NCBI RefSeq assembly: GCF_026626665.1
Contig: NZ_JAPNKE010000002.1
Span: forward strand, 6,983,168 to 7,047,167
Direction: 5' to 3'
Length of the DNA stretch: 64,000 nt
From: Nannocystis pusilla
GTDB taxonomy: Bacteria > Myxococcota_A > Polyangia > Nannocystales > Nannocystaceae
The notes under the pieces were generated by a model. That model made no database searches and had not been told where the DNA came from. It saw nothing but the letters and a program-made list of their open reading frames with translations. The position numbers and the translations under genes were made by a program. Of the stretch, positions 1 to 8,250 are shown in pieces (positions within the stretch are counted from its first letter, which is position 1; the number at the start of each line of letters is the position of its first letter).

Positions 1-759
1 CGCGGCCAGCACGAGGAGCAGCGCCAGCGCCGGCGCGCCCGCGGCGTCCTGTCCCAAAGAACAGCCCGACTTGCGCGGGTGCTCGCCGTCGTGGCCCTCC
101 GAGTCCGAGGTGGACTCGCCGGTGGTCTCGCTGCCGCTCGAATCGCCGCTCGTCGAATCATCCTGCCCGGTGCTGGTGCCCGCGTCGGGCCAGTCGCTGG
201 TGCTCTCCTGCGGCTCGCACACGCCTTCGTGGGCGATCGCCACGCCCGCGCAGGTCTCGGCGTAGCAGGCGTTGCCGTAGCTGTTGCCGTCCACGCCGCA
301 CACCGGCTCGTACTTCTCGCTGCAGCCGCAGTAGGCCGGCTGGATGCGCGCGCACTCCTCCGCGGTCAGGCCGCTCTGGGCGATCCACCCCGACAGCGCG
401 GGGTGGGTCATGTCGAGCAGGCGGGCGTTGTTCTCGCGCCGGGCGATCTCGCCGGCCACGTCGGCGAAGCCCGACTCGATGACGAGGTGACCGACGGCGC
501 ACGCGACACCGTCGGCGTCGATGAAGAACGGCACGCGCTCGCCGATGAACTCGGGGTTGTGCGGGAACAGCCCGCCCAGGCGATAGGCGTGCAGGCGGTC
601 GAGGTTGCGCGCGCGCTCGGCCTGCAGCGCGGGCGGCAGGTGCGACGTGTCGCGCGCCCGCAGCTCCGTCTCGACCGATTCGAGGTGTCTTCGAATCCGC
701 GCCCGGTCGGCCTCGACCTGGCCCGTGACTTCAAGCGCCAAAAAAATCAATCCAAGCAT
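1..759 (-). CDS. Kazal-domain secreted protein with MYXO-CTERM-like tail (3' end cut by window edge)
   Basis: The frame is open from an ATG at 759 to the left edge, so the C-terminus is missing. The start gives a short hydrophobic N-terminus (MLGLIFLALEVTG), a weak signal peptide. Residues about 20-140 are a charged region with VPFFIDADGVACAVGHL. Residues about 144-181 form a Kazal-type serine protease inhibitor module, seen as CGCSEKYEPVCGVDGNSYGN followed by CYAETC and GVC with the expected cysteine spacing. A Ser/Thr/Gly/Asp linker follows, then SGC and an Ala/Leu-rich stretch that runs off the edge. This order (domain, low-complexity linker, Cys, hydrophobic segment) fits surface anchoring of the MYXO-CTERM type. 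The likely role is inhibition of serine proteases at the cell surface; the target is unknown. Confidence 0.8.
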   Translation of the reverse strand, partial: MLGLIFLALEVTGQVEADRARIRRHLESVETELRARDTSHLPPALQAERARNLDRLHAYRLGGLFPHNPEFIGERVPFFIDADGVACAVGHLVIESGFADVAGEIARRENNARLLDMTHPALSGWIAQSGLTAEECARIQPAYCGCSEKYEPVCGVDGNSYGNACYAETCAGVAIAHEGVCEPQESTSDWPDAGTSTGQDDSTSGDSSGSETTGESTSDSEGHDGEHPRKSGCSLGQDAAGAPALALLLVLAA

Positions 760-791
760 GGCGCATAGCGAAGCACCGCCATGCGGGCGCG

Positions 792-2978
792 TCAAGGTGC
801 GGGCGCGCCGGCGCCCTGGAGCGCCGCCTCGGTGGCCCGCAGCAGCGGCTCGGCGGCGACCGGAGCACCGGTGGCTTGCGTCATCCACAGATCCGGCGTC
901 AGCGCCCCGAGCGAGGCCATGCGCTCGAACTCCGGGCCGAGCTTGCCGGCCTTGGCGATGTGCTCCTCGATCTGGAACGCGATCAGGTGCCCGAGCGGGT
1001 AGTCGGACAGGTACAGCGGATACGAGATCATGTGGCTGTAGATGCCGAGCAGCGGCGTGCCCGCGCTGCCGAGCACCGGCGCGTAATAGCGGTCCCAGAT
1101 GTCCTGGGCGATCTTCACCACCGCCTCGCGCAGCTCGGCCGGGGTCGCCTCGGGGTGGTCGTACATCCAGTGCCACGCGGCGACGTCGACCAGGGCGACG
1201 CCGGCGATCTCGAACGTCGCCCAGAAGTCGGCCAGCACGCGCTCGCGCTCGCTCGCCGGGTCGGGCTTGCCGACGCCGAGCAGCTCGAGGTCGCGGGCCT
1301 GGAACACGAACGCGAGCGCCTCGGTGAACGCGTTGTTGGGCACGCCGGCGAGCAGCGTGTGGTCGACCGAGTACAGCGAGAACACCTGCTCGACGTTGTG
1401 GCCGAGCTCGTGGACGGCGATGTTGTAGCCCTTGTAGTCCATGCCGCCCGCGCCGACGCGCGTGCGCAGGTGGGGGAAGTCGCCGCGGCGCAGCGACTGC
1501 AGCGCGTGCCCGGCTCCGCGCGACGGGTCGACGAGGATGTGCTCGGCGAGGAACTTGGCCTTCGCCGGCGCGAAGCCGAGGCCCCCGAGCAGCCGCGGCA
1601 TGTCGCGGGCGAACGCCTCGGGCGTCGGGTAGCGGGCCTTCGTGCGCTTGTCGAGCTCGGCCTCGGCGTGGGCCGCGTTGCCGCGGAAGCCGGCGTACCA
1701 CAGGTCCTGCGGCCCGAGCTCGCGGCCCAGGCGCTGCTTCATCAGCGCCGCGGTGCGGGCCACCAGCGGCGACGTCAGCACCTGCTCGAGCAGCGCCTTG
1801 ACGCGGGCCTCCGGCAGCTCGCGGCCGAGTTCGAAGCTGCGGGCGATCGCGTTCGGGGCGATCGGCACGTACTTGTCCTCCTGCCGCGCCGCGTGGAAGT
1901 TGGCCAGCAACTTGCGGTAGCGGACATCGTCCTCGCGCGCGCCATCGAGAGCCACCGGGCGCGGCGGCGCGTCGGCCTCGACCTCGCTCGCCGGCGCCGC
2001 GCTCACCGCGTTGGTGAACGGGTGCCAGTCGACGTGCGGGTTGTCGATCACGGCCGCGGGGATCGTCTGGGTCACGATCCGCTCCATCACCTTGACGATC
2101 ATCTGCTGCTTCTTCAGCCCGTCGGGGTCGGCGTAGCGGCCCTTGAGCTCGTCGCGCAGGTTCCAGTGGCTGATGAGGCGCAGGCCGGACGGGAACGGAC
2201 GCGCACCTGTCTCATCGACCAGGTGGTGCATCCAGATGTTGTACTGCGCGATGTACAGGTCGGCGTCGGCGGTCGCGCGGGTCACCGCCTGGCGCACCTC
2301 GGCGGGCACGCGGCGGCCGAAGCGGGCGCCCAGGCGGACCTCGGCCCACTCCTGGCGGCTGTACTTCGGGCCATGTTCGCTGCGCTCGGCCAGCGTCGTC
2401 AGCGGGAAGTTGAGCAGGACCACGAAGCCGACCTTGGCCTGGAACAGGTCCTCGGTGACGTGGGCGAACGGGTCGTAGGTGGCGAGCAGCGGGTCGACCC
2501 CCAGCATCGGGCCCGTGTCGACGTCGGACGCGCGCCGGACCTCGCGGCCGACCTCGTGGGTGTGGCCGTCGATCTGCTCGAACACCGACTCGAGGCGGGC
2601 GAACGTGGCCGCCAGGGCGACCGGGTCGCTGATGAAGTGCTCGCGCACGAAGGCCGCCAGGTCGCCGTCCTCCGGGCGCCACAGCGCGGCCACCTGCGAC
2701 AGCCCGCGCTCGATGCGGGCGCGGTGGCCCTCGCCGTGCTGGCGCAACAACTCGGTCGTCAGTCCCGTGAGGTCGGGCGGGCTCATCGGCGGGTCCTCCG
2801 GGGTCGGGGAGATCGCGTCGGGCGCGGGCGTCGGCGCGGCGGCCGTCGGCGCGGCGGTCGTCGGCTCCGCCCTCGGCGGCGGAGGACCCGCCGCGGGGCC
2901 GCGGTCGCACGCGAGCGCGAGCACGAACGGGACCAGGGACCGAAGATTGCGGCGACGAAAGCGGGCGAGCGCGGACAC
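792..2978 (-). CDS. Zn-dependent metallopeptidase lipoprotein (M3-like, HELGH)
   Basis: 728 residues from a GTG start. The N-terminus has an Arg-rich head and hydrophobic core ending in LALAC, a lipobox with Cys24, so the mature protein is probably an outer-membrane or periplasmic lipoprotein. A Pro/Ala/Thr linker follows to about residue 60. The zinc motif HELGH lies at about residues 523-527, with a downstream glutamate in NNAFTEALAF about 26 residues after it. This is the gluzincin arrangement of M3-type oligopeptidases. The rest is helical and rich in charged residues, as in that group. A role in degrading extracellular peptides fits a predatory bacterium but is inference. The exact peptidase family was not established. 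Confidence 0.8.
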   Translation of the reverse strand: MSALARFRRRNLRSLVPFVLALACDRGPAAGPPPPRAEPTTAAPTAAAPTPAPDAISPTPEDPPMSPPDLTGLTTELLRQHGEGHRARIERGLSQVAALWRPEDGDLAAFVREHFISDPVALAATFARLESVFEQIDGHTHEVGREVRRASDVDTGPMLGVDPLLATYDPFAHVTEDLFQAKVGFVVLLNFPLTTLAERSEHGPKYSRQEWAEVRLGARFGRRVPAEVRQAVTRATADADLYIAQYNIWMHHLVDETGARPFPSGLRLISHWNLRDELKGRYADPDGLKKQQMIVKVMERIVTQTIPAAVIDNPHVDWHPFTNAVSAAPASEVEADAPPRPVALDGAREDDVRYRKLLANFHAARQEDKYVPIAPNAIARSFELGRELPEARVKALLEQVLTSPLVARTAALMKQRLGRELGPQDLWYAGFRGNAAHAEAELDKRTKARYPTPEAFARDMPRLLGGLGFAPAKAKFLAEHILVDPSRGAGHALQSLRRGDFPHLRTRVGAGGMDYKGYNIAVHELGHNVEQVFSLYSVDHTLLAGVPNNAFTEALAFVFQARDLELLGVGKPDPASERERVLADFWATFEIAGVALVDVAAWHWMYDHPEATPAELREAVVKIAQDIWDRYYAPVLGSAGTPLLGIYSHMISYPLYLSDYPLGHLIAFQIEEHIAKAGKLGPEFERMASLGALTPDLWMTQATGAPVAAEPLLRATEAALQGAGAPAP

Positions 2979-3014
2979 GACCGGACGAGTGTATCCGGAC
3001 CGACGCGTCCCGAT

Positions 3015-3030
3015 CCTGTCCGAAGAGACA
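3015..3030. repeat. Degenerate palindromic element (CTGTCC..GACAG form)
   Basis: CTGTCC-GAAG-AGACAG upstream of the metallopeptidase gene is a 16-bp copy of the dispersed palindrome found throughout the window, in its CTG variant. Confidence 0.6.
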
Positions 3031-3170
3031 GATTTGCAGCGAGCCGGTCGGCGAGCTCGACCGTGACGAGCGCCGGAGACTCCATGGGGCCGCGGCTCGT
3101 CGGCGACGAGCGCCGAAGACCCGACGGGACCACCTACCTATTGCAGCCTACACGTCCCTGCGAGGCGGGC

Positions 3171-3584
3171 TCAGACGACCACGTCGACCAGGGCGCTGGC
3201 CTTGGGGTGGCGGCCGGAGGCCTGCAGCTTGGCGGTGACGCGGTAGCGGCGGTGATTGGCGGACGGCTCGAGGTCGGCGGGCAGGGGCAGGACGACCGGC
3301 ACTTGCAGGCGCTCGCCGGGGGCGAGGGAGCGGCCGAGGGGGATCGTCACGGCGGCGGCCTCGCGCCAGAAGTCGAAATCCCCGTGCCTGGGGTTGTCGT
3401 AGATGAGGCGCTCCTCATCCAGGCGGAGGAGCACCCCCTCGAGGTTCACGTCATGCTCGCCGCCGACCAGCTCGAGGGTGCCGTGGAGGTCCTCGCCGGC
3501 GCGAACAGCGGCCTGGAGGTCACGCAGGGCGATCCCCTCCCCGTTGCTGACGATCGCGTGCTTGATCCGTTCGATAAAACCCAT
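3171..3584 (-). CDS. Spo0M-like arrestin-fold protein
   Basis: 137 residues if started at MGFIERIKHAIVSNGEG, the usual N-terminus of Spo0M/sporulation-control family proteins. An in-frame ATG at 3626 would add 14 residues without a domain. The sequence is all-beta in character: LHGTLELVGGEHDVNLEGV, then paired strands ending in SALVDVVV. It keeps the family's AVTIPLGRSLAPGERLQVPV segment, which resembles the arrestin-like 'pi g..' core. The length is short for the family, so this is the minimal arrestin-like part. Spo0M proteins are linked to sporulation or cell-envelope control in Bacillus; the role here is unknown. It is divergent from the SulP operon across a locally A+T-richer gap. Confidence 0.7.
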   Translation of the reverse strand: MGFIERIKHAIVSNGEGIALRDLQAAVRAGEDLHGTLELVGGEHDVNLEGVLLRLDEERLIYDNPRHGDFDFWREAAAVTIPLGRSLAPGERLQVPVVLPLPADLEPSANHRRYRVTAKLQASGRHPKASALVDVVV

Positions 3585-3722
3585 GGCTGCGAGTGGATCT
3601 GTAGCACCGTATGATGCATCCTTCATCTGAACCTATCTTCGCGTATTTATTATCGGTGGACGCTTCTCCTGATTCTTGCCATCACATCGCCGTCGCCGCC
3701 GATTAAGCCCGCTTCATCCTCG

Positions 3723-5297
3723 ATGCCGCCCTTGACTCCAGACAAGCAGCCCTGGCACGCGCACCTGGCCGCCGACATTCCGGCCTCGCTCGTCGTCTTC
3801 CTCGTCGCTCTGCCGCTGTGCCTGGGTATCGCCCTGGCGTCGGGAGCGCCACTGCTCTCGGGGCTGTTCGCGGGGTTCGTCGGCGGCCTCGTCGTCGGCG
3901 CCCTGAGCGGCTCCCCGCTCAGCGTCAGCGGCCCGGCCGCCGGCCTCACCGTCGTGGTCGCCGCCGGCATCGCCGAGCTCGGCGCCTACCCGGCCTTCGT
4001 CCTTGCGGTCGTGCTCGCGGGGGTGATGCAGCTCGGCTTCGGCCTGCTGCGGGCCGGCGCGGTGGCCCACTTCGTCCCGGTCGCGGTGGTCCACGGCATG
4101 CTCGCGGCGATCGGCTGCATCCTCGTGCTCAAGCAGGTGCCGCACGCGCTCGGCTACGACCTCGACTTCGAGGGCGACGAGAGCTTCGTCGGCCAGAGCG
4201 GCGGCAACACCTTCACCGACATCATCGCCGCCGTGCAGCACGCCGACCTCGGCGCCTTCATCATCTTCGCCGCGGCGCTGATCGCCCTGCTGGCGTGGCA
4301 GAAGGTCGGCAAGAAGCTGGCCGGCTCGTGGATGCCGCCGGCGCTGGTCGCGGTGATCGTCGGCGCGGCCACCAACGAGCTGTTCCGCCACTACGCCCCG
4401 GGCCTGCACCTGAGCGAGAGCACCCACCTGGTCACCATCCCCGACCTCAGCGGCCTGTACGGCATCCTGTTCGCGCTGCCCTTCCCCGACTTCTCGCGCC
4501 TGGGTGACCCGGCGGTGTGGCGGGTCGCCGCCACCATCGCGGTCATCGCCAGCGTCGAGTCGCTGCTGTCGGTCGGCGCCTCCGACAAGCTCGACCCGTT
4601 CCACCGCATCACCCCGACCGACCGCGAGCTCAAGGCCCAGGGCGCCGGCAACATCGTCTCGGGCCTGCTCGGCGGCCTGCCGATCACCGCCGTCATCGTC
4701 CGCTCGTCGGCCAACATCGACGCCGGCGCGCGCACGCGCATGTCGGCGATCCTCCACGGCGTGCTGCTCCTGCTCAGCGTGCTGGTGCTGGCGCCGATCC
4801 TCAACCACATCCCGCTGTCGGCGCTGGCCGCGGTGCTGATCGTCATGGGCCTGCGGCTGGCCAGCGTGCGCGTGTTCCACGAGCAGTACCAGCGCGGCAA
4901 GGGCCAGTTCGTGCCGTTCGTCGTCACCCTGGCGGCGATCTTGCTCACCGACCTGCTGGTCGGCGTGGCCATCGGCGTCGGCGTCGGCATCTTCTACGTC
5001 ATCCGCAGCAACTTCAAGTCGGCGATCGTGGTCAACCACGAGGACCACGAGTACCTGATCCGGTTCGCCAAGGACGTCTCGTTCCTCAACAAGCCGGCGC
5101 TGCTGCGCGCCTTCTCGACGATCCCCGCCGGCTCCACCGTGCTGATCGACGGCACCCGGGCCCAGTTCATCGACCCCGACATCCTCGACGCGATCGACGA
5201 CTTCCTGCTGTCGGCCAAGGCCCGCAACATCACGGTGGAGCTGCGCCGCAGCGCCACCAGCCTCAACACCCACTTCAAGCAAGAGGCCGCCGCATGA
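3723..5297 (+). CDS. SulP-family anion (bicarbonate/sulfate) transporter with STAS domain
   Basis: 524 residues. The N-terminal half begins with the SulP signature region (DIPASLVVFLVALPLCLGIA, then LSGSPLSVSGPAAG), with ten or more hydrophobic segments up to about residue 435. A cytoplasmic STAS-like domain follows (FAKDVSFLNKPAL..STVLIDGTRAQFIDPDILDAI). The stop codon overlaps the carbonic anhydrase ATG in an ATGA junction, so the two genes are translationally coupled. SulP proteins paired with carbonic anhydrase usually move bicarbonate, as in the BicA group. Bicarbonate is therefore the preferred substrate here, with sulfate the alternative. It is an inner-membrane protein. Confidence 0.9.
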   Translation: MPPLTPDKQPWHAHLAADIPASLVVFLVALPLCLGIALASGAPLLSGLFAGFVGGLVVGALSGSPLSVSGPAAGLTVVVAAGIAELGAYPAFVLAVVLAGVMQLGFGLLRAGAVAHFVPVAVVHGMLAAIGCILVLKQVPHALGYDLDFEGDESFVGQSGGNTFTDIIAAVQHADLGAFIIFAAALIALLAWQKVGKKLAGSWMPPALVAVIVGAATNELFRHYAPGLHLSESTHLVTIPDLSGLYGILFALPFPDFSRLGDPAVWRVAATIAVIASVESLLSVGASDKLDPFHRITPTDRELKAQGAGNIVSGLLGGLPITAVIVRSSANIDAGARTRMSAILHGVLLLLSVLVLAPILNHIPLSALAAVLIVMGLRLASVRVFHEQYQRGKGQFVPFVVTLAAILLTDLLVGVAIGVGVGIFYVIRSNFKSAIVVNHEDHEYLIRFAKDVSFLNKPALLRAFSTIPAGSTVLIDGTRAQFIDPDILDAIDDFLLSAKARNITVELRRSATSLNTHFKQEAAA

Positions 5298-5905
5298 ACC
5301 CCGCCCGCCGCCTGCTCCTCGCCAACAAGTCGTGGGCGCAGGAGCGACGCGCCATCGACCCCGAGTTCTTCCAGCGCCTGGCCGCCGGCCAGCAGCCCGA
5401 GTTCTTGTGGATCTCCTGCTCCGACAGCCGGGTCCCCGAGACCCAGCTGACCGTCACCGACGCCGGCGAGCTGTTCGTCCACCGCAACGTCGCCAACCTG
5501 GTCCGCGCCGACGACACCAACGTCCTGTGCGTGATCCAGTACGCGATCGAGGCGCTCAAGGTGCACCACGTGATCGTCTGCGGTCACTACGGCTGCGGCG
5601 GCGTCAAGGCGGCCATGAACGGCGCCCCGCCCGGGCGCCTCAGCCACTGGCTGGCGCCCGTCGCGGAGATCTACCAGAAGCACCGCCAGCAGCTCGACCT
5701 GCTGACCGAGGACGAGCGCTGGGCCAAGCTGGTCGAGCTCAACACCGTCGAGCAGGTCCACCGCCTGGCCGAGACCGACGTCATCCGCAACGCCTGGGCC
5801 ACCGGCGTCTACCCCTACCTGCACGCGTGGGTCTACTCGCTGCCCGACGGCCTCATCCAGCCGCTGCTGACGCTGAGCCCCAAGGGCCCGCAGAACCTGC
5901 TGTGA
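5294..5905 (+). CDS. can: Beta-class carbonic anhydrase
   Basis: 203 residues. The zinc-site motifs are plain: CSDSRVPE (Cys and the Asp-Arg dyad) and HYGCGG (His and second Cys). VHRNVANLV and the C-terminal WVYSLPDGLIQPL also match the family. It interconverts CO2 and bicarbonate in the cytoplasm. The start is fixed by the 4-bp overlap with the upstream SulP gene. The pair would supply or remove intracellular bicarbonate together. The stop is followed within 7 bp by a three-unit palindromic array. Confidence 0.95.
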   Translation: MNPARRLLLANKSWAQERRAIDPEFFQRLAAGQQPEFLWISCSDSRVPETQLTVTDAGELFVHRNVANLVRADDTNVLCVIQYAIEALKVHHVIVCGHYGCGGVKAAMNGAPPGRLSHWLAPVAEIYQKHRQQLDLLTEDERWAKLVELNTVEQVHRLAETDVIRNAWATGVYPYLHAWVYSLPDGLIQPLLTLSPKGPQNLL

Positions 5906-5911
5906 ACGCTA

Positions 5912-5957
5912 ATGTCTCTCAGGACATGCTCTTTCAGACATGTCCTATGGGACATCT
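5912..5957. repeat. Palindromic array, 3 units, 14-bp period
   Basis: Three units start with ATG at 5912, 5926 and 5940, exactly 14 bp apart: ATGTCTCTCAGGAC, ATGCTCTTTCAGAC, ATGTCCTATGGGAC. Each unit with the following CAT can fold into a 6-bp stem with a 4-nt loop. It sits just after the carbonic anhydrase stop. Confidence 0.85.
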
Positions 5958-5960
5958 ACC

Positions 5961-6725
5961 TCAGAAGCGCACGCGCAGGCCGTCGCTACCGACGGAGATC
6001 CGCCGGCCCACGCGCGCTCCCCGGACGCCGAGCACGAACATCGTGATCCCGACGGCGAGCAGCGGCAGCGCGACCAGGTGGCCGATCGCGGTGTTGCGGG
6101 CCGCGTCCTGCTTCGCCGCCTCGTACTCGGCCCGCGACGCGAACTCCTGCTTGCCGTGACGGATCGCGTACAGCTCCGCCAGGTGGACGCTGCCGAACAC
6201 GAACATCCCCAGGCCGGCCGTCATCGGGGCCAGGCTGGCGAACCCGAAGTTCCGGTGGCGCCGCTCGCGGTGCTCCTGCCACGCCGCGCGTCGCTCGATC
6301 TGCACCCGGTCGAGCGCGTCGATCTGCTCGCGCAGGGCGTAATCGGTCCCCTTCACGTGCTTCAGCGCCGCCGCTGCCGCCTCGCGCCCGTGCGTGGCGC
6401 CGACCGCTTCGCGTTCCAGCCGCGCCAGCGCGACGGGGTCGATGGGTGGTGGCGGCGGCTTCGTCCGCGGCGTCGCGCTCACGCCTGACCCTGTCGGCTT
6501 CCACGGGCCCGCCAGCCCGTCGAGGCGCAGCTGCTCTGCCAGGTAGTCTTCGGGCCTCGCCCGCGGTCGACACGTGAACCTCCCGTGAGGTCCGCTCAGC
6601 GCGATCGACCGGAAGTGCTGCGAGCTCTCGCACAGCTCCTGCACCTTCGCCTCGCAGTCGTGCGGCCGCCAGGCGAAGAACTCGCGCAGCTGCAGCTGCA
6701 GCGTCTCGCCCTTCACGGTCGCCAC
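5961..6725 (-). CDS. Two-TM membrane protein of unknown function
   Basis: 254 residues, not recognised as a family. The N-terminal 65 residues are charged (MATVKGETLQLQLREFFAW), followed by a Pro-rich stretch (RTKPPPPPIDP). A helical, charged segment runs from about 95 to 155. Two hydrophobic helices follow (FASLAPMTAGLGMFVFGSV and AIGHLVALPLLAVGITMFVL) separated by a charged loop. The C-terminus is RISVGSDGLRVRF. Its start overlaps the end of the upstream lipoprotein gene by 13 bp, so the two are probably one operon. The 3' end faces the palindromic array. Confidence 0.6.
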   Translation of the reverse strand: MATVKGETLQLQLREFFAWRPHDCEAKVQELCESSQHFRSIALSGPHGRFTCRPRARPEDYLAEQLRLDGLAGPWKPTGSGVSATPRTKPPPPPIDPVALARLEREAVGATHGREAAAAALKHVKGTDYALREQIDALDRVQIERRAAWQEHRERRHRNFGFASLAPMTAGLGMFVFGSVHLAELYAIRHGKQEFASRAEYEAAKQDAARNTAIGHLVALPLLAVGITMFVLGVRGARVGRRISVGSDGLRVRF

Positions 6726-7243
6726 CAGCTGCCCGCGCGCGCCGGGTTCTCGGCGTCGAACGCCGCCTCGACCGCGAGCGCGAACTCCTGCCGCAGCTCG
6801 ACCTGCGCCGCCGCGTGCTCCTGCTTCCTCGTCGCGTGCGCGCGCTTGCGACAGCGCTCGAGCGCGACGATCGCCGCGTCGCGCAGCGGCTCGGACGCGA
6901 ACCGGTGCAGCTCGTCGTGAAGCTCGACCAGCCGCTCGAACGGCACCTCGCAGCTCGCGCTCACCGCCCGCGCCTCGACGGTCCGCGCCAGATACAGCGC
7001 CAGCTCGTCTCTGCTCGGCTCGCTGGCGGCAATGAACGCCGCGAGCCGCTGCTTCGCCGCCGACTCGGCCGCCTCCGCGGCGCGCAGCGCCTCCTTTGCC
7101 TGCGCCTCCTGCTCCGTCGCCGCTCGGGCCTCGACCTCGAGCTCGGCGCGCCGCTGGACCTCCTCGGCCGGCGCCTGCGGCGGCCTTATGTCACAGCCGC
7201 ACACTGCGAGCGCCACGAATACACACACCGGCTTCTTCGACAT
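6713..7243 (-). CDS. Coiled-coil lipoprotein of unknown function
   Basis: 176 residues from ATG at 7243. MSKKPVCVFVALAVCGCD is a short lipoprotein signal; the Cys of VCGCD is the likely lipidation site. Residues about 25-80 are almost all Ala/Glu/Arg/Gln (EEVQRRAELEVEARAATEQE and onward) and should form a coiled coil. A helical C-terminal half contains four more cysteines or charged repeats. The frame is open further upstream, but that part is Arg/Pro-rich and has no signal peptide, so the internal start is preferred. It overlaps the following membrane-protein gene. Confidence 0.6.
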   Translation of the reverse strand: MSKKPVCVFVALAVCGCDIRPPQAPAEEVQRRAELEVEARAATEQEAQAKEALRAAEAAESAAKQRLAAFIAASEPSRDELALYLARTVEARAVSASCEVPFERLVELHDELHRFASEPLRDAAIVALERCRKRAHATRKQEHAAAQVELRQEFALAVEAAFDAENPARAGSWWRP

Positions 7244-7529
7244 ACGAGCGCCGCCCGGGCGCCACGTCGGACAACCCTCCGGCCGCTCGCCGCATTCCGC
7301 ATCCTCGCGGCGCCCGCGGGCCGGCTGGCGCAAGCGTCTGTCTGCCACCGCCCGCGCCTCCTGCGCGGTCTCGCGGCCCCGCCCCTGCCGGCGCGCCGGC
7401 GCCCGCCAGGCGTGACCGCCGGGCTCGTGGACGCCGCGAGAACGACGATTTACCCGCGGGCCTGCGGACCCCGCAGCCCCGGCGACGGGCCCGCGGGCGC
7501 GGCCACGCGGGACGCGATATCGTGGGGCG

Positions 7530-8174
7530 ATGTTTGCTTCGCTTACCTCGCTCGTGGTCGCGTCCAGCCTCCTCGTCGCCGCCGCCGGCGAGCCGGCCCC
7601 CGCCGCCGCCGACGCCACGAGCGCGCCGAGCTACATGCAACCGATCTACGTCGACCCGCCCGCGGGGTACTACGATCCGCCGCCCGGCTACTACGATCCG
7701 CCGCCCGCGTACTACGAATCGGACACTCCCGGCGGCGCCCCTGTTCATAAAGATCCGCCGGCCGGGTACTACGATCCGCCGCCCGGCTGGTACGACCCTC
7801 CGCCCGGCTATTACCTCCCGCCCGCCGGCCTGCCCGCGCCGCTGCCGATCCCCGGCGAACCCGCCCTTCTGGCCGACGACGCCTGGCAGAAGTGGGCTCG
7901 GCGCCACGATCAGCTGCGCGGGCGCCAGATCGGCTGGGGCGTCGTGCTCGGCCTCAGCGTCCTCACCCTCGGCATGATCGCCGCGTTCCCCCCGTCCGAC
8001 TGCCGCGATTGCGGCATCTTCGGCCGCCCCGTCCTCGGCCTCGGCGCCCTCGTCCTCGGCAAGATCTCCCTCGTCTCCAGCATCATCAACGGCGTCGCCC
8101 TGGCCCGCCACAACCGCAACCGCCCCGGCCCGAACCTGAGCTTCGGCGCCGGCTCGGTCCAGATCAATTTCTGA
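7530..8174 (+). CDS. Exported protein with tandem Tyr/Pro repeats and two TM segments
   Basis: 214 residues. A signal peptide (MFASLTSLVVASSLLVAAAG) is followed by repeats of the type DPPPGYYDPPP at about residues 42-93: PPAGYYDPPPGYYDPPPAYY, then PPAGYYDPPPGWYDPPPGYY. The C-terminal half has two hydrophobic stretches (GVVLGLSVLTLGMIAAF and GLGALVLGKISLVSSIINGV), separated by SDCRDC, and ends in GPNLSFGAGSVQINF. Tyr/Pro repeats of this sort are seen in adhesive or cell-surface proteins. The function is not known. Confidence 0.65.
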   Translation: MFASLTSLVVASSLLVAAAGEPAPAAADATSAPSYMQPIYVDPPAGYYDPPPGYYDPPPAYYESDTPGGAPVHKDPPAGYYDPPPGWYDPPPGYYLPPAGLPAPLPIPGEPALLADDAWQKWARRHDQLRGRQIGWGVVLGLSVLTLGMIAAFPPSDCRDCGIFGRPVLGLGALVLGKISLVSSIINGVALARHNRNRPGPNLSFGAGSVQINF

Positions 8175-8188
8175 GTGTCCGCGAGGTC

Positions 8189-8246
8189 ATGTTCTCGAGG
8201 ACATGCCTATCAAGGCATGCCCGAAAGAACATGTCCCCGAGGACCA
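8189..8246. repeat. Palindromic array, 4 units, 14-bp period
   Basis: ATG starts lie at 8189, 8203, 8217 and 8231, each 14 bp apart. The units are ATGTTCTCGAGGAC, ATGCCTATCAAGGC, ATGCCCGAAAGAAC and ATGTCCCCGAGGAC. The second is a perfect ATGCCT-ATCA-AGGCAT hairpin. The array fills the gap between the Tyr/Pro-repeat gene stop and the SET gene stop (convergent genes). Confidence 0.85.
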
Positions 8247-8250
8247 CCGC

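Noticed and set aside
670..710. Possible tRNA T-loop-like motif (TTCGAATCC)
   Set aside because: The motif lies inside the Kazal-protein coding sequence and no cloverleaf partner stems or anticodon arm could be fitted around it.
876..2900. Long plus-strand frame opposite the metallopeptidase gene
   Set aside because: Composition is typical of an antisense shadow (Arg/Val/Leu/Gly) and the minus strand holds a complete HELGH peptidase with lipobox.
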